Below are positions 37,040 to 46,384 of a stretch of DNA of 64,000 bases, in pieces (the first letter of the stretch is position 1; each line of letters starts with the position of its first letter). The notes beneath the pieces were generated by a model that saw only the letters and a program-made list of their open reading frames with translations, was not told the DNA's origin and did no database searches. The stretch is from positions 1 to 64,000 of the forward strand of contig CABJFQ010000012.1 of NCBI GenBank assembly GCA_902364975.1. Reading direction: 5' to 3'. The stretch is from Coriobacteriaceae bacterium (GTDB taxonomy: Bacteria > Actinomycetota > Coriobacteriia > Coriobacteriales > Coriobacteriaceae). The translations under genes were made by a program, and so were the position numbers.

Positions 37040-37612
37040 ATGAAACGTCTAGGCACCCCTTGCATAACTGCGCTCGCCATCGCAACGTGCTCGTTGGCCC
37101 TCTTAGGCTGCGGCAACACGAATGGCAAAACCGGAACATGCGAACCGAACCCTGGCAGCACCAAAGCCATCGAGAAAACGACGCCATCGGAAAGCTTCGA
37201 CAAAATTAACGAAGACATCATCGATCCCCACGGCCTGGGTCCCGACCCCCAAGAACAGTTCCCCATCGACCTTGAGGCAGACGAGAACGTCCATGTTACC
37301 TGCGTGGGCAAGGACACGGATGGCTACGGCGACGCCGTGTTGGTCTTTGCGGTGACCAACAACACCGGTGTCGACATGATGTTTGGCGATGTGGACTCCT
37401 ATGCCTACGTCAACGGCGTGGTCCGCGATGTGCGCATGCGCCAGCAGGTCGCAGCGGGCGAGGAAACGCGCGCCATGCTCACCTTTGTAGGCACCTTCGA
37501 CGACCCGGACTTTGATGTGAATAACGACCTCAACGACATATACCTCAACATTTGGATGTTCGAAGAGGCAACGGGCAACGTTTACTTTAGGGACCTGGTA
37601 CACATCCCGTAG
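37040..37612 (+). CDS. Putative lipoprotein with DUF5067-like domain
   Basis: A 190-residue exported lipoprotein. A signal peptide with positive start MKRLGT and hydrophobic core ends in the lipobox LLGC (cysteine at residue 24), so the mature protein would be anchored on the outer face of the membrane. The mature part has a Pro/Asp-rich linker and then a beta-rich domain (VLVFAVTNNTGVDMMFGDVDSYAYVNG, QQVAAGEETRAMLTFVG) similar to the immunoglobulin-like DUF5067 or DUF4352 folds found in Gram-positive lipoproteins. Function unknown. AAGGAGG is eight bases ahead of the ATG. Confidence 0.75.
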   Translation: MKRLGTPCITALAIATCSLALLGCGNTNGKTGTCEPNPGSTKAIEKTTPSESFDKINEDIIDPHGLGPDPQEQFPIDLEADENVHVTCVGKDTDGYGDAVLVFAVTNNTGVDMMFGDVDSYAYVNGVVRDVRMRQQVAAGEETRAMLTFVGTFDDPDFDVNNDLNDIYLNIWMFEEATGNVYFRDLVHIP

Positions 37613-37652
37613 AAGACGGTGCGACGCACTGACTAAGCAGGGCATACAACAC

Positions 37653-37692
37653 AAAACGAGGGACGACCCAACCGGATCGCCCCTCGTCTTTT
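37653..37692. terminator. Terminator between lipoprotein gene and leuS
   Basis: AAACGAGGG pairs with CCCTCGTCTTTT, with an inner CGA/TCG pairing around a loop of about ten bases. The plus strand ends in TCTTTTAT and the minus strand in TTTTGTGTTG, so it can serve both convergent genes. Confidence 0.75.
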
Positions 37693-37716
37693 ATGTGTCA
37701 GCTAAGCGCGCAGCGC

Positions 37717-40293
37717 TTACTTGACCACCAAGTTAACCAGCTTGCCGGGCACGCAGATGGCCTTGACGACCGTCTTGCCCTCGAGCCACTTGGCGACGGC
37801 GGCCTCAGCGGCAGCTTGCATATCCTCATTGGAGGCATTGCGGGCCACCTCGACGCGGCCGCGGACCTTACCAAGCACCTGGACGACGATCTGCACCGTA
37901 TCCTCGATGGACTCGGCCAGGTCGAACTCGGGCCAGGCGGCGGTGTAGGCGTTGCCCTCGCAGCCGAGGGCCTCGTGCCACAGTTCGTCGGCCCAGAACG
38001 GGCAGATGGGGGCAAGGACGCTCACGATATCCTTAGCCACGCCGTAGCACAGCGCCTTGTCGCGGGCGGCACCCTCGGTGGCGTTGAGGTAGGCGCTCGC
38101 CGCGTTGACGAGCTCCATGACGGCCGAGATGGCGGTGTTGAACTGGCCACGATCGAAGTCCTCGGTGCACTTGGCGATGGTGCGGTGACGCTCGCGATAG
38201 AGCTTCATCGCGACCTCGTCGAGCGCGGACTTGTCGAAGGCCACGTTGGCGTCGCCGGACTGGACAAGCTGCCAAACGATACGCCAGGCGCGCTTGATGA
38301 AGCGGTTGGCGCCCTCGACGGCCTTGGGATCCCAGTCGAAGTCCTTCTCGGGCGGGGCGATAAACAGGATCGCCAGACGCATGGTGTCGGCGCCGTAGGG
38401 CTCGATGACCGAGCTCGGGGGCACGACATTGCCCTTGGACTTGGACATGGTGTCGCCGTTCTCGTCCTTGACCATGCCCTGGCACAGCAGGTTGGTGAAG
38501 GGCTCGTCCACACTCAGCAGGCCCAGGTCGCGCAGTGCCTTGGTAAAGAAGCGGCTGTAGAGCAGGTGCAGAATGGCGTGCTCGATGCCGCCGATGTAGT
38601 TATCGACGGGCATCCAACGGTCGGCGGCCTCGCGGGAGAAAGGCAGCTCGGTGTTGTGCGGGTCGGTATAGCGCAGGTAATACCAGCTGGAGCAGGTAAA
38701 GGTGTCCATGGTATCGGTCTCGCGCTTAGCCGGGCGGCCGCAGACCGGGCAGGTGGTCTCGTAGAACTCCTTGCACTCGGCGAGGGTCTCGCCGGCGCCC
38801 AGGTCAAGGTTCTCGGGCAGCGTCACCGGCAGCTGGTCCTCGGGCACGGGCACGATGCCGCAGTGCTCGCAGTGGATGGCCGGGATGGGGTTGCCCCAAT
38901 AGCGCTGGCGGGAAATGAGCCAGTCGCGCAGACGGAACTCGACCTTACGACGACCGCAGCCCATGGCCTCGAGGTCGGCCACGATCGCAGCCTCGCCCTC
39001 GGAGTGCTTGCCGCCGCGCATACCGGTGTACTTGCCGGACTGGACCAGCGTGCCCTCGGCAGCATGGGCGCAATCCCAGTCGACGGTCTCGGCATGGAAG
39101 GTATCGATGGTCTCACCGTTAGCCTCGACGGCTGCGCGGTCGTCATCGTCCAGGATGATCGGCACGATCGGCAAATCATACTTGCGTGCGAACTCAAAGT
39201 CGCGCTGGTCGCCGCAGGGAACGGCCATGACGGCGCCGGTGCCGTAGTCGGCAACAACGTAGTCGGCAACCCACACGGGGACCTTCTCGCCGTTGACCGG
39301 GTTCACCACGTAGCGGCCGGTAAAGGCACCGTGCTTCTCGAGGGTGCCCTGGGCACGTTCGACGGCGGAGATATGCTTGGAGTCCTCGACGATCTTGGTC
39401 ACGGCCTCCTCGTACTCCGTACCCTCGACGAGCTCGTGCAGACGCGCGTACTCGGGAGCCAGGACAAAGAAGGAGACACCGAAGAGCGTGTCGGCTCGCG
39501 TGGTGAAGACGGTGATCTTACCCTCGTCGTCCTCGATGGGCTCGCCATCCTGGTCGCACAGGGTAAAGTCGACCTCGGCGCCCTCGGAACGACCGATCCA
39601 GTTGGCCTGCATCTGCTTGACGCGCTCGGGCCAGCCGGGGAGCTTCTCCAGGTCATCGAGCAGCTCCTGAGAGTACTCGGTAATCTTGAAGTACCACTGC
39701 TCCAGGTCGCGCTTCTCGGGCTCGGTGCCGCAGCGCCAGCACTTGCCCTCGGTGACCTGCTCGTTGGCCAGAACGGTCTTGCAGGTGGGGCACCAGTTGA
39801 CCGGGTTCTTCTTGCGGTAAACCAGGCCCTTTTCCCACAACTTCTCAAAGATCCACTGACCCCAACGGTAATAATCGGGGCTGCAGGTCTTGACCATGCG
39901 ATCCAGATCGTAGGAGAAGCCCATACGCTTCATCGTGGCGAGAGCCTGGTCCATGTTCTTATACGTCCAGGCGGCAGCCTGCGTGTTGTGCTTGATGGCG
40001 GCGTTCTCGGCAGGCAGGCCAAAGGCGTCAAAGCCGATGGGGTGCAGCACATCGTAGCCGCGCATGCGGGCCTGACGGGCCATGGCATCGCCGATGGTAT
40101 AGTTGCGCGCGTGGCCCATGTGCAGGTCGCCCGACGGATACGGGAACATCTCGAGCACGTACTTCTTGGGCTTGCTGGCGTCGGTGTCGACGGCAAAGAG
40201 GTTGGAGTCCTCCCAGGCCTTCATCCACTTGGACTCAATGGCCTGTGCGTCGTAAGCAGGGATCTCATCCTTATGATCTGTGCAATCGCACAT
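37717..40293 (-). CDS. leuS: Leucyl-tRNA synthetase
   Basis: Class I synthetase of 858 residues that charges tRNA-Leu. The HIGH motif appears as [15 protein letters not shown] and the KMSKS motif as [11 protein letters not shown]; between them lie the zinc-type ribbon ([13 protein letters not shown]...CWRCG) and the editing domain. The second cysteine cluster ([19 protein letters not shown]) is present. ATG at 40293 has AAAGGAG five bases upstream; the open frame continues upstream through an inverted repeat and is not coding. I looked for a T-box leader and did not find the conserved core. Confidence 0.96.
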   Translation of the reverse strand: MCDCTDHKDEIPAYDAQAIESKWMKAWEDSNLFAVDTDASKPKKYVLEMFPYPSGDLHMGHARNYTIGDAMARQARMRGYDVLHPIGFDAFGLPAENAAIKHNTQAAAWTYKNMDQALATMKRMGFSYDLDRMVKTCSPDYYRWGQWIFEKLWEKGLVYRKKNPVNWCPTCKTVLANEQVTEGKCWRCGTEPEKRDLEQWYFKITEYSQELLDDLEKLPGWPERVKQMQANWIGRSEGAEVDFTLCDQDGEPIEDDEGKITVFTTRADTLFGVSFFVLAPEYARLHELVEGTEYEEAVTKIVEDSKHISAVERAQGTLEKHGAFTGRYVVNPVNGEKVPVWVADYVVADYGTGAVMAVPCGDQRDFEFARKYDLPIVPIILDDDDRAAVEANGETIDTFHAETVDWDCAHAAEGTLVQSGKYTGMRGGKHSEGEAAIVADLEAMGCGRRKVEFRLRDWLISRQRYWGNPIPAIHCEHCGIVPVPEDQLPVTLPENLDLGAGETLAECKEFYETTCPVCGRPAKRETDTMDTFTCSSWYYLRYTDPHNTELPFSREAADRWMPVDNYIGGIEHAILHLLYSRFFTKALRDLGLLSVDEPFTNLLCQGMVKDENGDTMSKSKGNVVPPSSVIEPYGADTMRLAILFIAPPEKDFDWDPKAVEGANRFIKRAWRIVWQLVQSGDANVAFDKSALDEVAMKLYRERHRTIAKCTEDFDRGQFNTAISAVMELVNAASAYLNATEGAARDKALCYGVAKDIVSVLAPICPFWADELWHEALGCEGNAYTAAWPEFDLAESIEDTVQIVVQVLGKVRGRVEVARNASNEDMQAAAEAAVAKWLEGKTVVKAICVPGKLVNLVVK

Positions 40294-40315
40294 ATCAGCT
40301 CCTTTAATCTTGCTG

Positions 40316-40434
40316 GGGTCGGACGGCTTAGCTTTATTCGCTACTGCGGACAGTCCTGCGCAAGACGAAGAGCACATTAAGTGCTCTTCTTTGCGTGCGG
40401 AACTTGTAGCAAACAAAGCTAAGCCGCCCGACCC
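40316..40434. repeat. 119-base inverted repeat in the leuS leader
   Basis: Arms of 29 bases (40316-40344 and 40406-40434) pair with three mismatches: GGGTCGG, CGGCTTAGCTTT, and GCTAC with their inverses. Inside lies a second near-perfect hairpin, GAAGAGCAC with GTGCTCTTC around TTAA (40367-40389). It lies directly upstream of leuS on the same transcript side. It has the layout of a small MITE-like or REPIN-like element. It could also form a large leader RNA structure. Confidence 0.8.
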
Positions 40435-40468
40435 TAAGGTTGACTCGCATGATGATAGCAAATACAAC

Positions 40469-40503
40469 AAGCGAGATGTCTGCGACTTGCAGGCATCTCG
40501 CTT
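40469..40503. terminator. Hairpin between the PTS locus and leuS
   Basis: GCGAGATGTCTGC (40471-40483) pairs with GCAGGCATCTCGC (40489-40501), one G-T pair, around five bases. On the minus strand TTGTTGTATTTGC follows, a weak U-tract. It probably ends the PTS transcript before leuS. Confidence 0.65.
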
Positions 40504-40607
40504 TATCTAAAAAGAGTATGTATAGGGAAAGCACGCTTCATTGGTTATGAGCCATCAAAGCCTCATGAAATGAACGATATACCCATCTGAGTTCGATCAA
40601 ACAAAAC

Positions 40608-42002
40608 CTAGTTCTCAAGCTCAGGCTGTTCGGCCTTGTTAGGGTCAAAGAAGAACCAAGTGAGCAGACCGGAAACCGCGATGCCAACACCATGGATGAT
40701 AAAGTAGTTGATGATGGCCTGCTGGCTGTACAGGTAGGTAACGATTCCCGGAATAGCAGCAACGCCCATACCGGTGCTGGCAGCATGAAGCATTGCGCCA
40801 CACCAACCAGCGCAGGCACCGCCGCAAAGAGCGAACAGGAACGGCTTGCCAAACTTGAGGTTCACGCCAAAGATTGCCGGCTCGGTAATGCCCAGGAATG
40901 CAGGCAGCGATGCAGCCATATAGAAGCCACGCTTTTTAGGGTTCTTTACCTTAAGACCGGTAACCAAGGCGGCGGTAGCCTGCGCCATAATGCCACCGGA
41001 AATCATGGCATTGAAGGGGTTGAAACCGGTGGTAGCAAGATAGTCAGTTTCGAGCGCAAGGAAGATGTGGTGCATACCGGTAACCACAATCGCCTGCTGC
41101 GTTCCGCCAAGGATTAGTCCGCCCAGACCGAACGGCAACGCGATAACGAACTTCGCGGCAGCCAAAACAGCGTGTTCCACGGTCTGGCAAACGGGGCCAA
41201 TAACAAGCATGCCAAGCAAGCCAGCAATGAGGATCGTAGTAAACGGAGTGATGATAAGATCCAGAACATCCGGAACAACGCTCTTAAGAGTCTTCTCAGT
41301 CTTTGCGGCGATATACGCAACAACAAGAGCGGGAAGCACAGAGCCCTGATAACCTACAACATTCCACTCAAGACCAAACGGATGGAAAGTGATTGCCTCA
41401 ACCGTGCCCTTAACCACATCATTCGGGTTAGGAAGAAGCGGGTTCACCAGCATGAGACCAAGGACGATGCCGATGACGGGGCTACCACCAAACTGTTTCA
41501 TGCCCGACCATGCAATAAGCACGGGCAGAAAGGTAAAAGCAGTTTTCATCAGAATGGTCGCGATCGTCAAAACGTTGGGGTCCATCTGAACGCCAAACGA
41601 GTTGATGCAGTTAATGAAGCCGCTAAAAAGGCCTGTTGCCACCAGGACGGGAATAACGGGAATAAAGATATCGCCCAAAATACGAGAGAGCTTCTTGGAG
41701 AGCGACATGCCGGCATACAGGTCGGCCTTAATATCGGTGTTAACACCGCCCTGATTCTCGCCCGCGACAATATCGTAAACACGGTTAACAAGACCGGTGC
41801 CCAAAATCACCTGATACTGTTCGCCGGCGAAGAATTGTCCCTTGACGCCCTCAATATCTTCGATTGTTTTCTCATCGACCTTGGTCTTATCATGAAGCGT
41901 CAAACGCAGCCTGGTCGAACAGTGACCCACGGCCCTGATATTGTCTACGCCTCCAACTGCAGCAACAATGCCATCGGCAATGGCCTTATCATCAGTTTTC
42001 AT
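40608..42002 (-). CDS. PTS sugar transporter, fused EIIB-EIIC (glucose/sucrose family)
   Basis: A 464-residue phosphotransferase permease. EIIB (1-85) has the phosphocysteine in GHCSTRLRLTL (Cys28). EIIC follows with about ten membrane segments and the substrate-binding signature GITEPAIFGVNL. No EIIA domain is fused or encoded nearby, so a general EIIA must serve it. The dehydratase upstream and the RpiR regulator suggest the sugar feeds a sugar-acid or amino-sugar pathway, but sequence alone does not name it. It starts 48 bases after the dehydratase gene. Confidence 0.92.
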   Translation of the reverse strand: MKTDDKAIADGIVAAVGGVDNIRAVGHCSTRLRLTLHDKTKVDEKTIEDIEGVKGQFFAGEQYQVILGTGLVNRVYDIVAGENQGGVNTDIKADLYAGMSLSKKLSRILGDIFIPVIPVLVATGLFSGFINCINSFGVQMDPNVLTIATILMKTAFTFLPVLIAWSGMKQFGGSPVIGIVLGLMLVNPLLPNPNDVVKGTVEAITFHPFGLEWNVVGYQGSVLPALVVAYIAAKTEKTLKSVVPDVLDLIITPFTTILIAGLLGMLVIGPVCQTVEHAVLAAAKFVIALPFGLGGLILGGTQQAIVVTGMHHIFLALETDYLATTGFNPFNAMISGGIMAQATAALVTGLKVKNPKKRGFYMAASLPAFLGITEPAIFGVNLKFGKPFLFALCGGACAGWCGAMLHAASTGMGVAAIPGIVTYLYSQQAIINYFIIHGVGIAVSGLLTWFFFDPNKAEQPELEN

Positions 42003-42050
42003 GGTCTATCCCCTTTCAAGGAACTCAAAAACAAATAACTCCGGGTCGCA

Positions 42051-43256
42051 TTACGGTCGAGCAGCGGAACCATCCGGAAGTCTGCAAAGAAGCCAACTCA
42101 AATCCTTATCGACGGGAGGGAACTCTGCTGCGAGATCCTCATCGATATCCACACCGATACCGGGTTGATCGTTCAGATACACATAGCCGTTCTCAACGAC
42201 TGGCATGCCCGGGAACACTCGATACGTGTTCTCCTTAATGCTGCAGCTCCACTCTTGGATACCGAAGTTCGGTGAGGAAATGGAAAGGTGCGTGTTGACC
42301 GCATGCCCAATACCGGACATATCGCCAGGACCATGCCAAGCGGTGCGAACACCATTAACGTCAGCGAAAGCAATGATCTTACGAACGGGCGTGATTCCAC
42401 CTGCCTGACTGATGTGGAGACGAAGATAGTCAACGCTTCGATTCTGAACAAGCTGCATCCACTCATGCGGGTTATTGATGAGCTCGCCCATGGCAAGCGG
42501 GCAAGTCGTATGAGCGCGCACCTGATCGAACCATGCAATTTGCTCGGGAGCGAGCACGTCTTCAAGGAACAGCAGGTCGAATTGGTCCATTTGCTGCGCG
42601 AAGCGGATTGCCTCGGAAGGCGTCAAACGCTCATGGACATCATGGCACAGCTCAATGTCGTCACCAAACTCGCGACGTAAGGCAGTAAACCCCTCAATAG
42701 CCGTGCGCATATACACTTTGGGATCATAGTATGCACCGGGTAGCGCGTCTTTAGGCTTATTCTCAACAGGAACGTTTCCGCCATAGCCACCGATTTGAAC
42801 GCGGATTCGATTCCAGCCCGCATCGACGCGCTGCTGGACCAAAGCGATTGCGCCCTCTATCGTCTGTGCATCGGCATGAATATACGCCGGAACAGCATCG
42901 CGGCATTTACCACCAAAAAGGTCATAGAGCGGCATGCCGGCCATCTTGCCCTTAATGTCCCAAAGTGCCATGTCAATGCCGGAAAGTGCATTGTTCCAGA
43001 TCGGCCCGTTTCGCCAATATCCAGAAACATGTGCAGTCTGCCAGATATCCTGAATTCGCGCAGGATCTTTACCTAGCAAAAAGGGCTTCAGATAGCGGTC
43101 AACCGCATGGGCAACCGCCTCATAACGCTGCGTAAACGTAGCGCAGCCAACACCGTAGATGGACGGGTCATTCGTCTCCACCTTCACCACAACAAGGTTA
43201 ATACCCTCGGGAGCAGTGCAGATGGGACGGACGTCCGTGATCTTCAAGGAATCCAT
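42051..43256 (-). CDS. Enolase-superfamily sugar-acid dehydratase (ManD/RspA-like)
   Basis: Mandelate racemase-type enzyme of 401 residues resembling the D-mannonate dehydratase/RspA subgroup. The N-terminal capping domain is followed by a barrel with the substrate-side motifs IRVQIGGYGG and ELCHDVHERL (metal Asp), LFLEDVLAPEQ (metal Glu), GELINNPHEW (metal Glu) and TAWHGPGDMSGIGHAVNTHL with the catalytic His. The C-terminus reads GIQEWSC. It shares the locus with the PTS permease. Members of this subgroup act on mannonate or gluconate, and some have very low activity, so the substrate is uncertain. Confidence 0.88.
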   Translation of the reverse strand: MDSLKITDVRPICTAPEGINLVVVKVETNDPSIYGVGCATFTQRYEAVAHAVDRYLKPFLLGKDPARIQDIWQTAHVSGYWRNGPIWNNALSGIDMALWDIKGKMAGMPLYDLFGGKCRDAVPAYIHADAQTIEGAIALVQQRVDAGWNRIRVQIGGYGGNVPVENKPKDALPGAYYDPKVYMRTAIEGFTALRREFGDDIELCHDVHERLTPSEAIRFAQQMDQFDLLFLEDVLAPEQIAWFDQVRAHTTCPLAMGELINNPHEWMQLVQNRSVDYLRLHISQAGGITPVRKIIAFADVNGVRTAWHGPGDMSGIGHAVNTHLSISSPNFGIQEWSCSIKENTYRVFPGMPVVENGYVYLNDQPGIGVDIDEDLAAEFPPVDKDLSWLLCRLPDGSAARP

Positions 43257-43379
43257 TTCGTCCCTTCCCGATTCACCGAGACTCGCATTCGTTCGCGGTC
43301 TCGTTTAACGAGGCCAAGTGTAGGAGGCGAATATCCCAGAAAGACCTGAGAAAGACGATATAGGTACATCGCCCGTGGT

Positions 43380-43394
43380 TGGGACGAATTCCCA
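43380..43394. promoter_or_regulatory. Palindrome TGGGACGAATTCCCA
   Basis: TGGGA and TCCCA arms around a five-base centre. With its neighbour at 43400-43412 it forms two sites spaced 19 bases centre to centre, about two helical turns. Both lie between the RpiR regulator gene and the dehydratase gene, a typical position for RpiR operator sites. Confidence 0.6.
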
Positions 43395-43399
43395 CCAGC

Positions 43400-43412
43400 T
43401 GGGAAATTTCCA
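43400..43412. promoter_or_regulatory. Palindrome TGGGAAATTTCCA
   Basis: Near-perfect palindrome with the TGGGA/TTCCA arms shared with the site at 43380. RpiR family operators are commonly TGGAA-type inverted repeats, which supports this as a second half of a paired operator. Confidence 0.6.
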
Positions 43413-43434
43413 CAGCTCGTTTACCTGCGAAAAA

Positions 43435-44196
43435 CTATCGATGCGCTCGTTTGTATTCGGAATACTTCAAGAACAAGATGCTGACGAGAAGAAAATAAGC
43501 GTCGAGCACTTCGTAACTATGTCCGCCACCAATCGGTAGGCTCTCGGTACCAACCAAGATGCTCTCATCAGCAAGATGAGCGATATCGTTATCCAGATAA
43601 CTCGTTACCGCAATAAAAGGAACGTTTCTGGCTTTGAGATTTCGCGCAAGCGTAGTTGCATTATCGGATTGTCCTTTTAGAGAAAAGACGAAGAGAAGAT
43701 CGTCTTGAGTCAAAGCGCCCGTAAGAGCTGCGGTCTCATCAACGCCTTCCACGACGTAGAAATATTCGTCACCAGCCAAAAACACGCGACGCATCTCTTG
43801 AGCAACCGCACGTTGGAGTGTTCCCGTGCCGTAAAGAAACACCTTTGAGCTCTGCTCGATAAGCCTGAATACAGGCGTGAAATCACGCGAAAGAAAGTCT
43901 TTGAGCGATTTTAAGACAATGGCGGTATAACGATCGAGAACCGCAGCGTCGACTATATCGCGAGCATCAGCTTCTACTTCAGCCTTGAGGGCGTATTTGA
44001 ACTCAGAGAATCCACGAAACCCTAGGCGCTGAGCAAAACGTAGAACGGCAGATTTTGATGCGTTGCACTTGGCTGCTAGATCAACAAGCGTCGAATTAGC
44101 AGCCTCGTAGCGATGCATTGAGATATAGCGCCAAATGTCACGATCCATGTCGCCCAAATCGACGTAATGGTCACGAACCAGCTCGTCAATTTTCAT
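43435..44196 (-). CDS. RpiR/MurR family transcriptional regulator
   Basis: A 253-residue regulator. The N-terminal helix-turn-helix of about 75 residues ends with NASKSAVLRFAQRLGFRGFSEFKYALK, the RpiR signature. A C-terminal SIS (phosphosugar-binding) domain follows, including VFLYGTGTLQRAVAQEMRRVF and DLLFVFSLKGQSDNATTLARNLK. It probably senses the phosphorylated product of the adjacent PTS permease and controls the dehydratase and permease genes through the two palindromes downstream. Confidence 0.9.
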   Translation of the reverse strand: MKIDELVRDHYVDLGDMDRDIWRYISMHRYEAANSTLVDLAAKCNASKSAVLRFAQRLGFRGFSEFKYALKAEVEADARDIVDAAVLDRYTAIVLKSLKDFLSRDFTPVFRLIEQSSKVFLYGTGTLQRAVAQEMRRVFLAGDEYFYVVEGVDETAALTGALTQDDLLFVFSLKGQSDNATTLARNLKARNVPFIAVTSYLDNDIAHLADESILVGTESLPIGGGHSYEVLDAYFLLVSILFLKYSEYKRAHR

Positions 44197-44267
44197 CTCT
44201 TATCTCCCCTATAAAAGGCATTGCAACGCAAACAATAAAACGATAGCCGATTTATTCGAACTAGAAA

Positions 44268-44303
44268 AGAAAAAGTGCCGTCCGCAAATGAAGCGGGCGG
44301 CAC
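44268..44303 (-). terminator. Terminator after guaB
   Basis: On the minus strand GTGCCGCCCGC pairs with GCGGACGGCAC (one mismatch) around seven bases, followed by TTTTTCTTTTC. It lies 32 bases after the IMP dehydrogenase stop codon. Confidence 0.85.
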
Positions 44304-44335
44304 CAATCGGCGAAAGATCGATTATGAGTGCAGGC

Positions 44336-45847
44336 TTATCGATAAGACACAGACTGCTGGGAGTCCTTTACGACAACGTCGTGGGCGCCACCTTCGACGA
44401 TGGAGGTGGAGCTGACCAGGGTCAGGCGTGCCTTTTCTTGGAGCTCGGGGATCGAGAGGGCACCGCAATTGCACATCGTGGACTTGACCTTGTAAAGCGT
44501 GCCGCCCACGCCGTCCTTGAGGGAACCGGCGTAGGGAACGTAGGAGTCAACGCCCTCGACGAAGCTGAGCTTCGCGGCGCCGCCCAGGTCGTAGCGCTGC
44601 CAGTTGCGGGCACGCGCAGAACCCTCGCCCCAGTACTCCTTCATGTACTGACCGTTGACGTTGACGCGCTCGGTCGGGCTCTCGTCAAAGCGGGCGAAGT
44701 AACGGCCCAGCATCATAAAGTCGGCACCCATGGCAAGGGCGAGCGTCATGTGGTAGTCGTAGACGATACCGCCGTCGGAGCACACGGGCACGTAGACGCC
44801 AGTCTCCTCGTAGTACTCGTCGCGAGCGCGGCAGACGTCGATCAGCGCGGTGGCCTGGCCACGACCGATACCCTTGGTCTCGCGGGTAATGCAGATGGAA
44901 CCGCCGCCGATACCGACCTTGATGAAGTCGGCACCGCAGTCGGCCAGGAAGCGGAAGCCCTCAGCGTCGACGACGTTGCCGGCACCGACCTTGACGTCCT
45001 CGCCGTAGTTGGCGCGGATCCACTCGATGGTGCGCTTCTGCCATTCGCTGAAGCCCTCGGAAGAGTCGATGCACAGGACATCGGCACCAGCCTCGATGAG
45101 CAGCGGCACGCGCTCGGCATAATCGCGGGTATTGATACCGGCGCCGACCATGTAGCGCTTGTCGTTATCGAGCAGCTCGTTGGGGTTGGTCTTGTGGCTG
45201 TCGTAGTCCTTGCGGAAGACGATGCCCATGAGGTGATCGTTGTCGTCAACGATGGGCAGGGCGTTGAGCTTGTTATCCCAGATGACGTCGTTGGCAACCT
45301 TGAGGCTGATGTTCTTGTCGCCCACGATGAGCTGCTCGCGCGGGGTCATGAACTCGGAGACCTTCTTCTGGTGGTCATCGCGGCTGGGGCGATAGTCACG
45401 GCTGGTAACGATACCCAGGAGCTTGCCCTTGGGGGTGCCGTCGTCGGTGACCGGCATGGTGGAGTGGCCGGTCTTCTCCTTGAGCTCGATGACCTGCTCC
45501 ATGGTCATGTCGGGGGTCAGCGTGGAATCAGACTGAACGAAGCCGGCCTTGTGATCCTTGACGGCCTTGACCATAGCGGCCTCGGACTCGGGGGTCTGGG
45601 AACCGTAGATGAAGGACAGGCCACCCTCGGTAGCGAGCGCGACACCCATGTCGACGCCCGAGACGGACTGCATGATGGCGGAAACCATGGGGATGTTCAG
45701 GGTGATTGCCGGCTTCTCACCGCGCTTAAAGCGGGTTAGCGGCGTCTTGAGAGAGACGTTGTTGGGGATGCACTGCGAGGACGAGTAACCAGGAACCAGC
45801 AGATACTCCGAAAACGTGTGGGACTCACCGGGAAAGAACGTAGCCAT
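44336..45847 (-). CDS. guaB: IMP dehydrogenase
   Basis: Oxidises IMP to XMP for guanine nucleotide synthesis. At 503 residues it has a barrel split by a CBS pair: the CBS domains run about 110-240 ([20 protein letters not shown] and [21 protein letters not shown]). The catalytic loop is [20 protein letters not shown], with the nucleophilic Cys after Ser-Ile, and [13 protein letters not shown] follows. It has the [13 protein letters not shown] opening with an Asn in place of the more common Asp. ATG at 45847 follows GGAGAAAC. Confidence 0.93.
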   Translation of the reverse strand: MATFFPGESHTFSEYLLVPGYSSSQCIPNNVSLKTPLTRFKRGEKPAITLNIPMVSAIMQSVSGVDMGVALATEGGLSFIYGSQTPESEAAMVKAVKDHKAGFVQSDSTLTPDMTMEQVIELKEKTGHSTMPVTDDGTPKGKLLGIVTSRDYRPSRDDHQKKVSEFMTPREQLIVGDKNISLKVANDVIWDNKLNALPIVDDNDHLMGIVFRKDYDSHKTNPNELLDNDKRYMVGAGINTRDYAERVPLLIEAGADVLCIDSSEGFSEWQKRTIEWIRANYGEDVKVGAGNVVDAEGFRFLADCGADFIKVGIGGGSICITRETKGIGRGQATALIDVCRARDEYYEETGVYVPVCSDGGIVYDYHMTLALAMGADFMMLGRYFARFDESPTERVNVNGQYMKEYWGEGSARARNWQRYDLGGAAKLSFVEGVDSYVPYAGSLKDGVGGTLYKVKSTMCNCGALSIPELQEKARLTLVSSTSIVEGGAHDVVVKDSQQSVSYR

Positions 45848-46039
45848 GTTTCTCCTTTTTCCATGCGACCGGTCGGCTGCAGGCCTCGTAGGACCCAGCC
45901 CAACCTTGGGCGCCCAATACTGGGGAAGTATCTTAACGCACTTTGACTGCTACAATGCATGATTTAAGAAGAGCACACGAGGGTTTGACGCAGGCTTTGC
46001 GTTTGCCCAGCAAACACTTTAGCGGGGAGACGTGGGCGT

Positions 46040-46384
46040 ATGAAGTACAAGACGACGGCAAAGTTGGTCATTCAAGCGTGCGACAAAGACCTGCCGGGCG
46101 TGTTCGGTCATGGCTGTGTCTTGCTGCTGCAGGGTATTGCCCGCGAGCACTCACTCAACCGCGCTGCCAAAAGCATGGGCATGGCGTATTCCAAGGCCTG
46201 GCGCATCGTGAACGAGGCCGAAGGCCAGCTGGGCTGCAAGCTCATCGAGCGCGACGGCGCCCGCGGATCCACGCTTACCCCCGCCGGCGAGCGAGCCATA
46301 GCGGTCTACGAGGAGCTGCAGACCGACATCAACAACGTCATCGCCACCAAAGCCAACGCCCTCATCGTCAGCATCAAAGAGTAG
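46040..46384 (+). CDS. ModE/LysR-like DNA-binding protein, HTH domain only
   Basis: A 114-residue protein consisting mainly of the winged helix of ModE/LysR type: LLLQGIAREHSLNRAAKSMGMAYSKAWRIVNEAEG then GCKLIERDGARGSTLTPAG. The molybdate-binding (TOBE) part of full ModE is absent. Such stand-alone domains often control molybdate or other transport genes, but no target is adjacent. Its 3' end overlaps by 11 bases the convergent PLP-enzyme gene. No strong binding site precedes its ATG. Confidence 0.75.
   Translation: MKYKTTAKLVIQACDKDLPGVFGHGCVLLLQGIAREHSLNRAAKSMGMAYSKAWRIVNEAEGQLGCKLIERDGARGSTLTPAGERAIAVYEELQTDINNVIATKANALIVSIKE

Larger units (their letters stand above)
43257..43434 (-). promoter_or_regulatory. 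Control region of the PTS/dehydratase genes
   Basis: A 178-base gap between the RpiR gene and the dehydratase. It holds two palindromes (43380-43394 and 43400-43412), described separately, and a TATATC box near 43360 on the minus strand that may be part of a promoter. I see no other gene. Confidence 0.5.

Noticed and set aside
40294..40540. T-box riboswitch in the leuS leader
   Set aside because: The conserved T-box core (AGGGTGG..CCGCG) is not found. The structure is a symmetrical inverted repeat.
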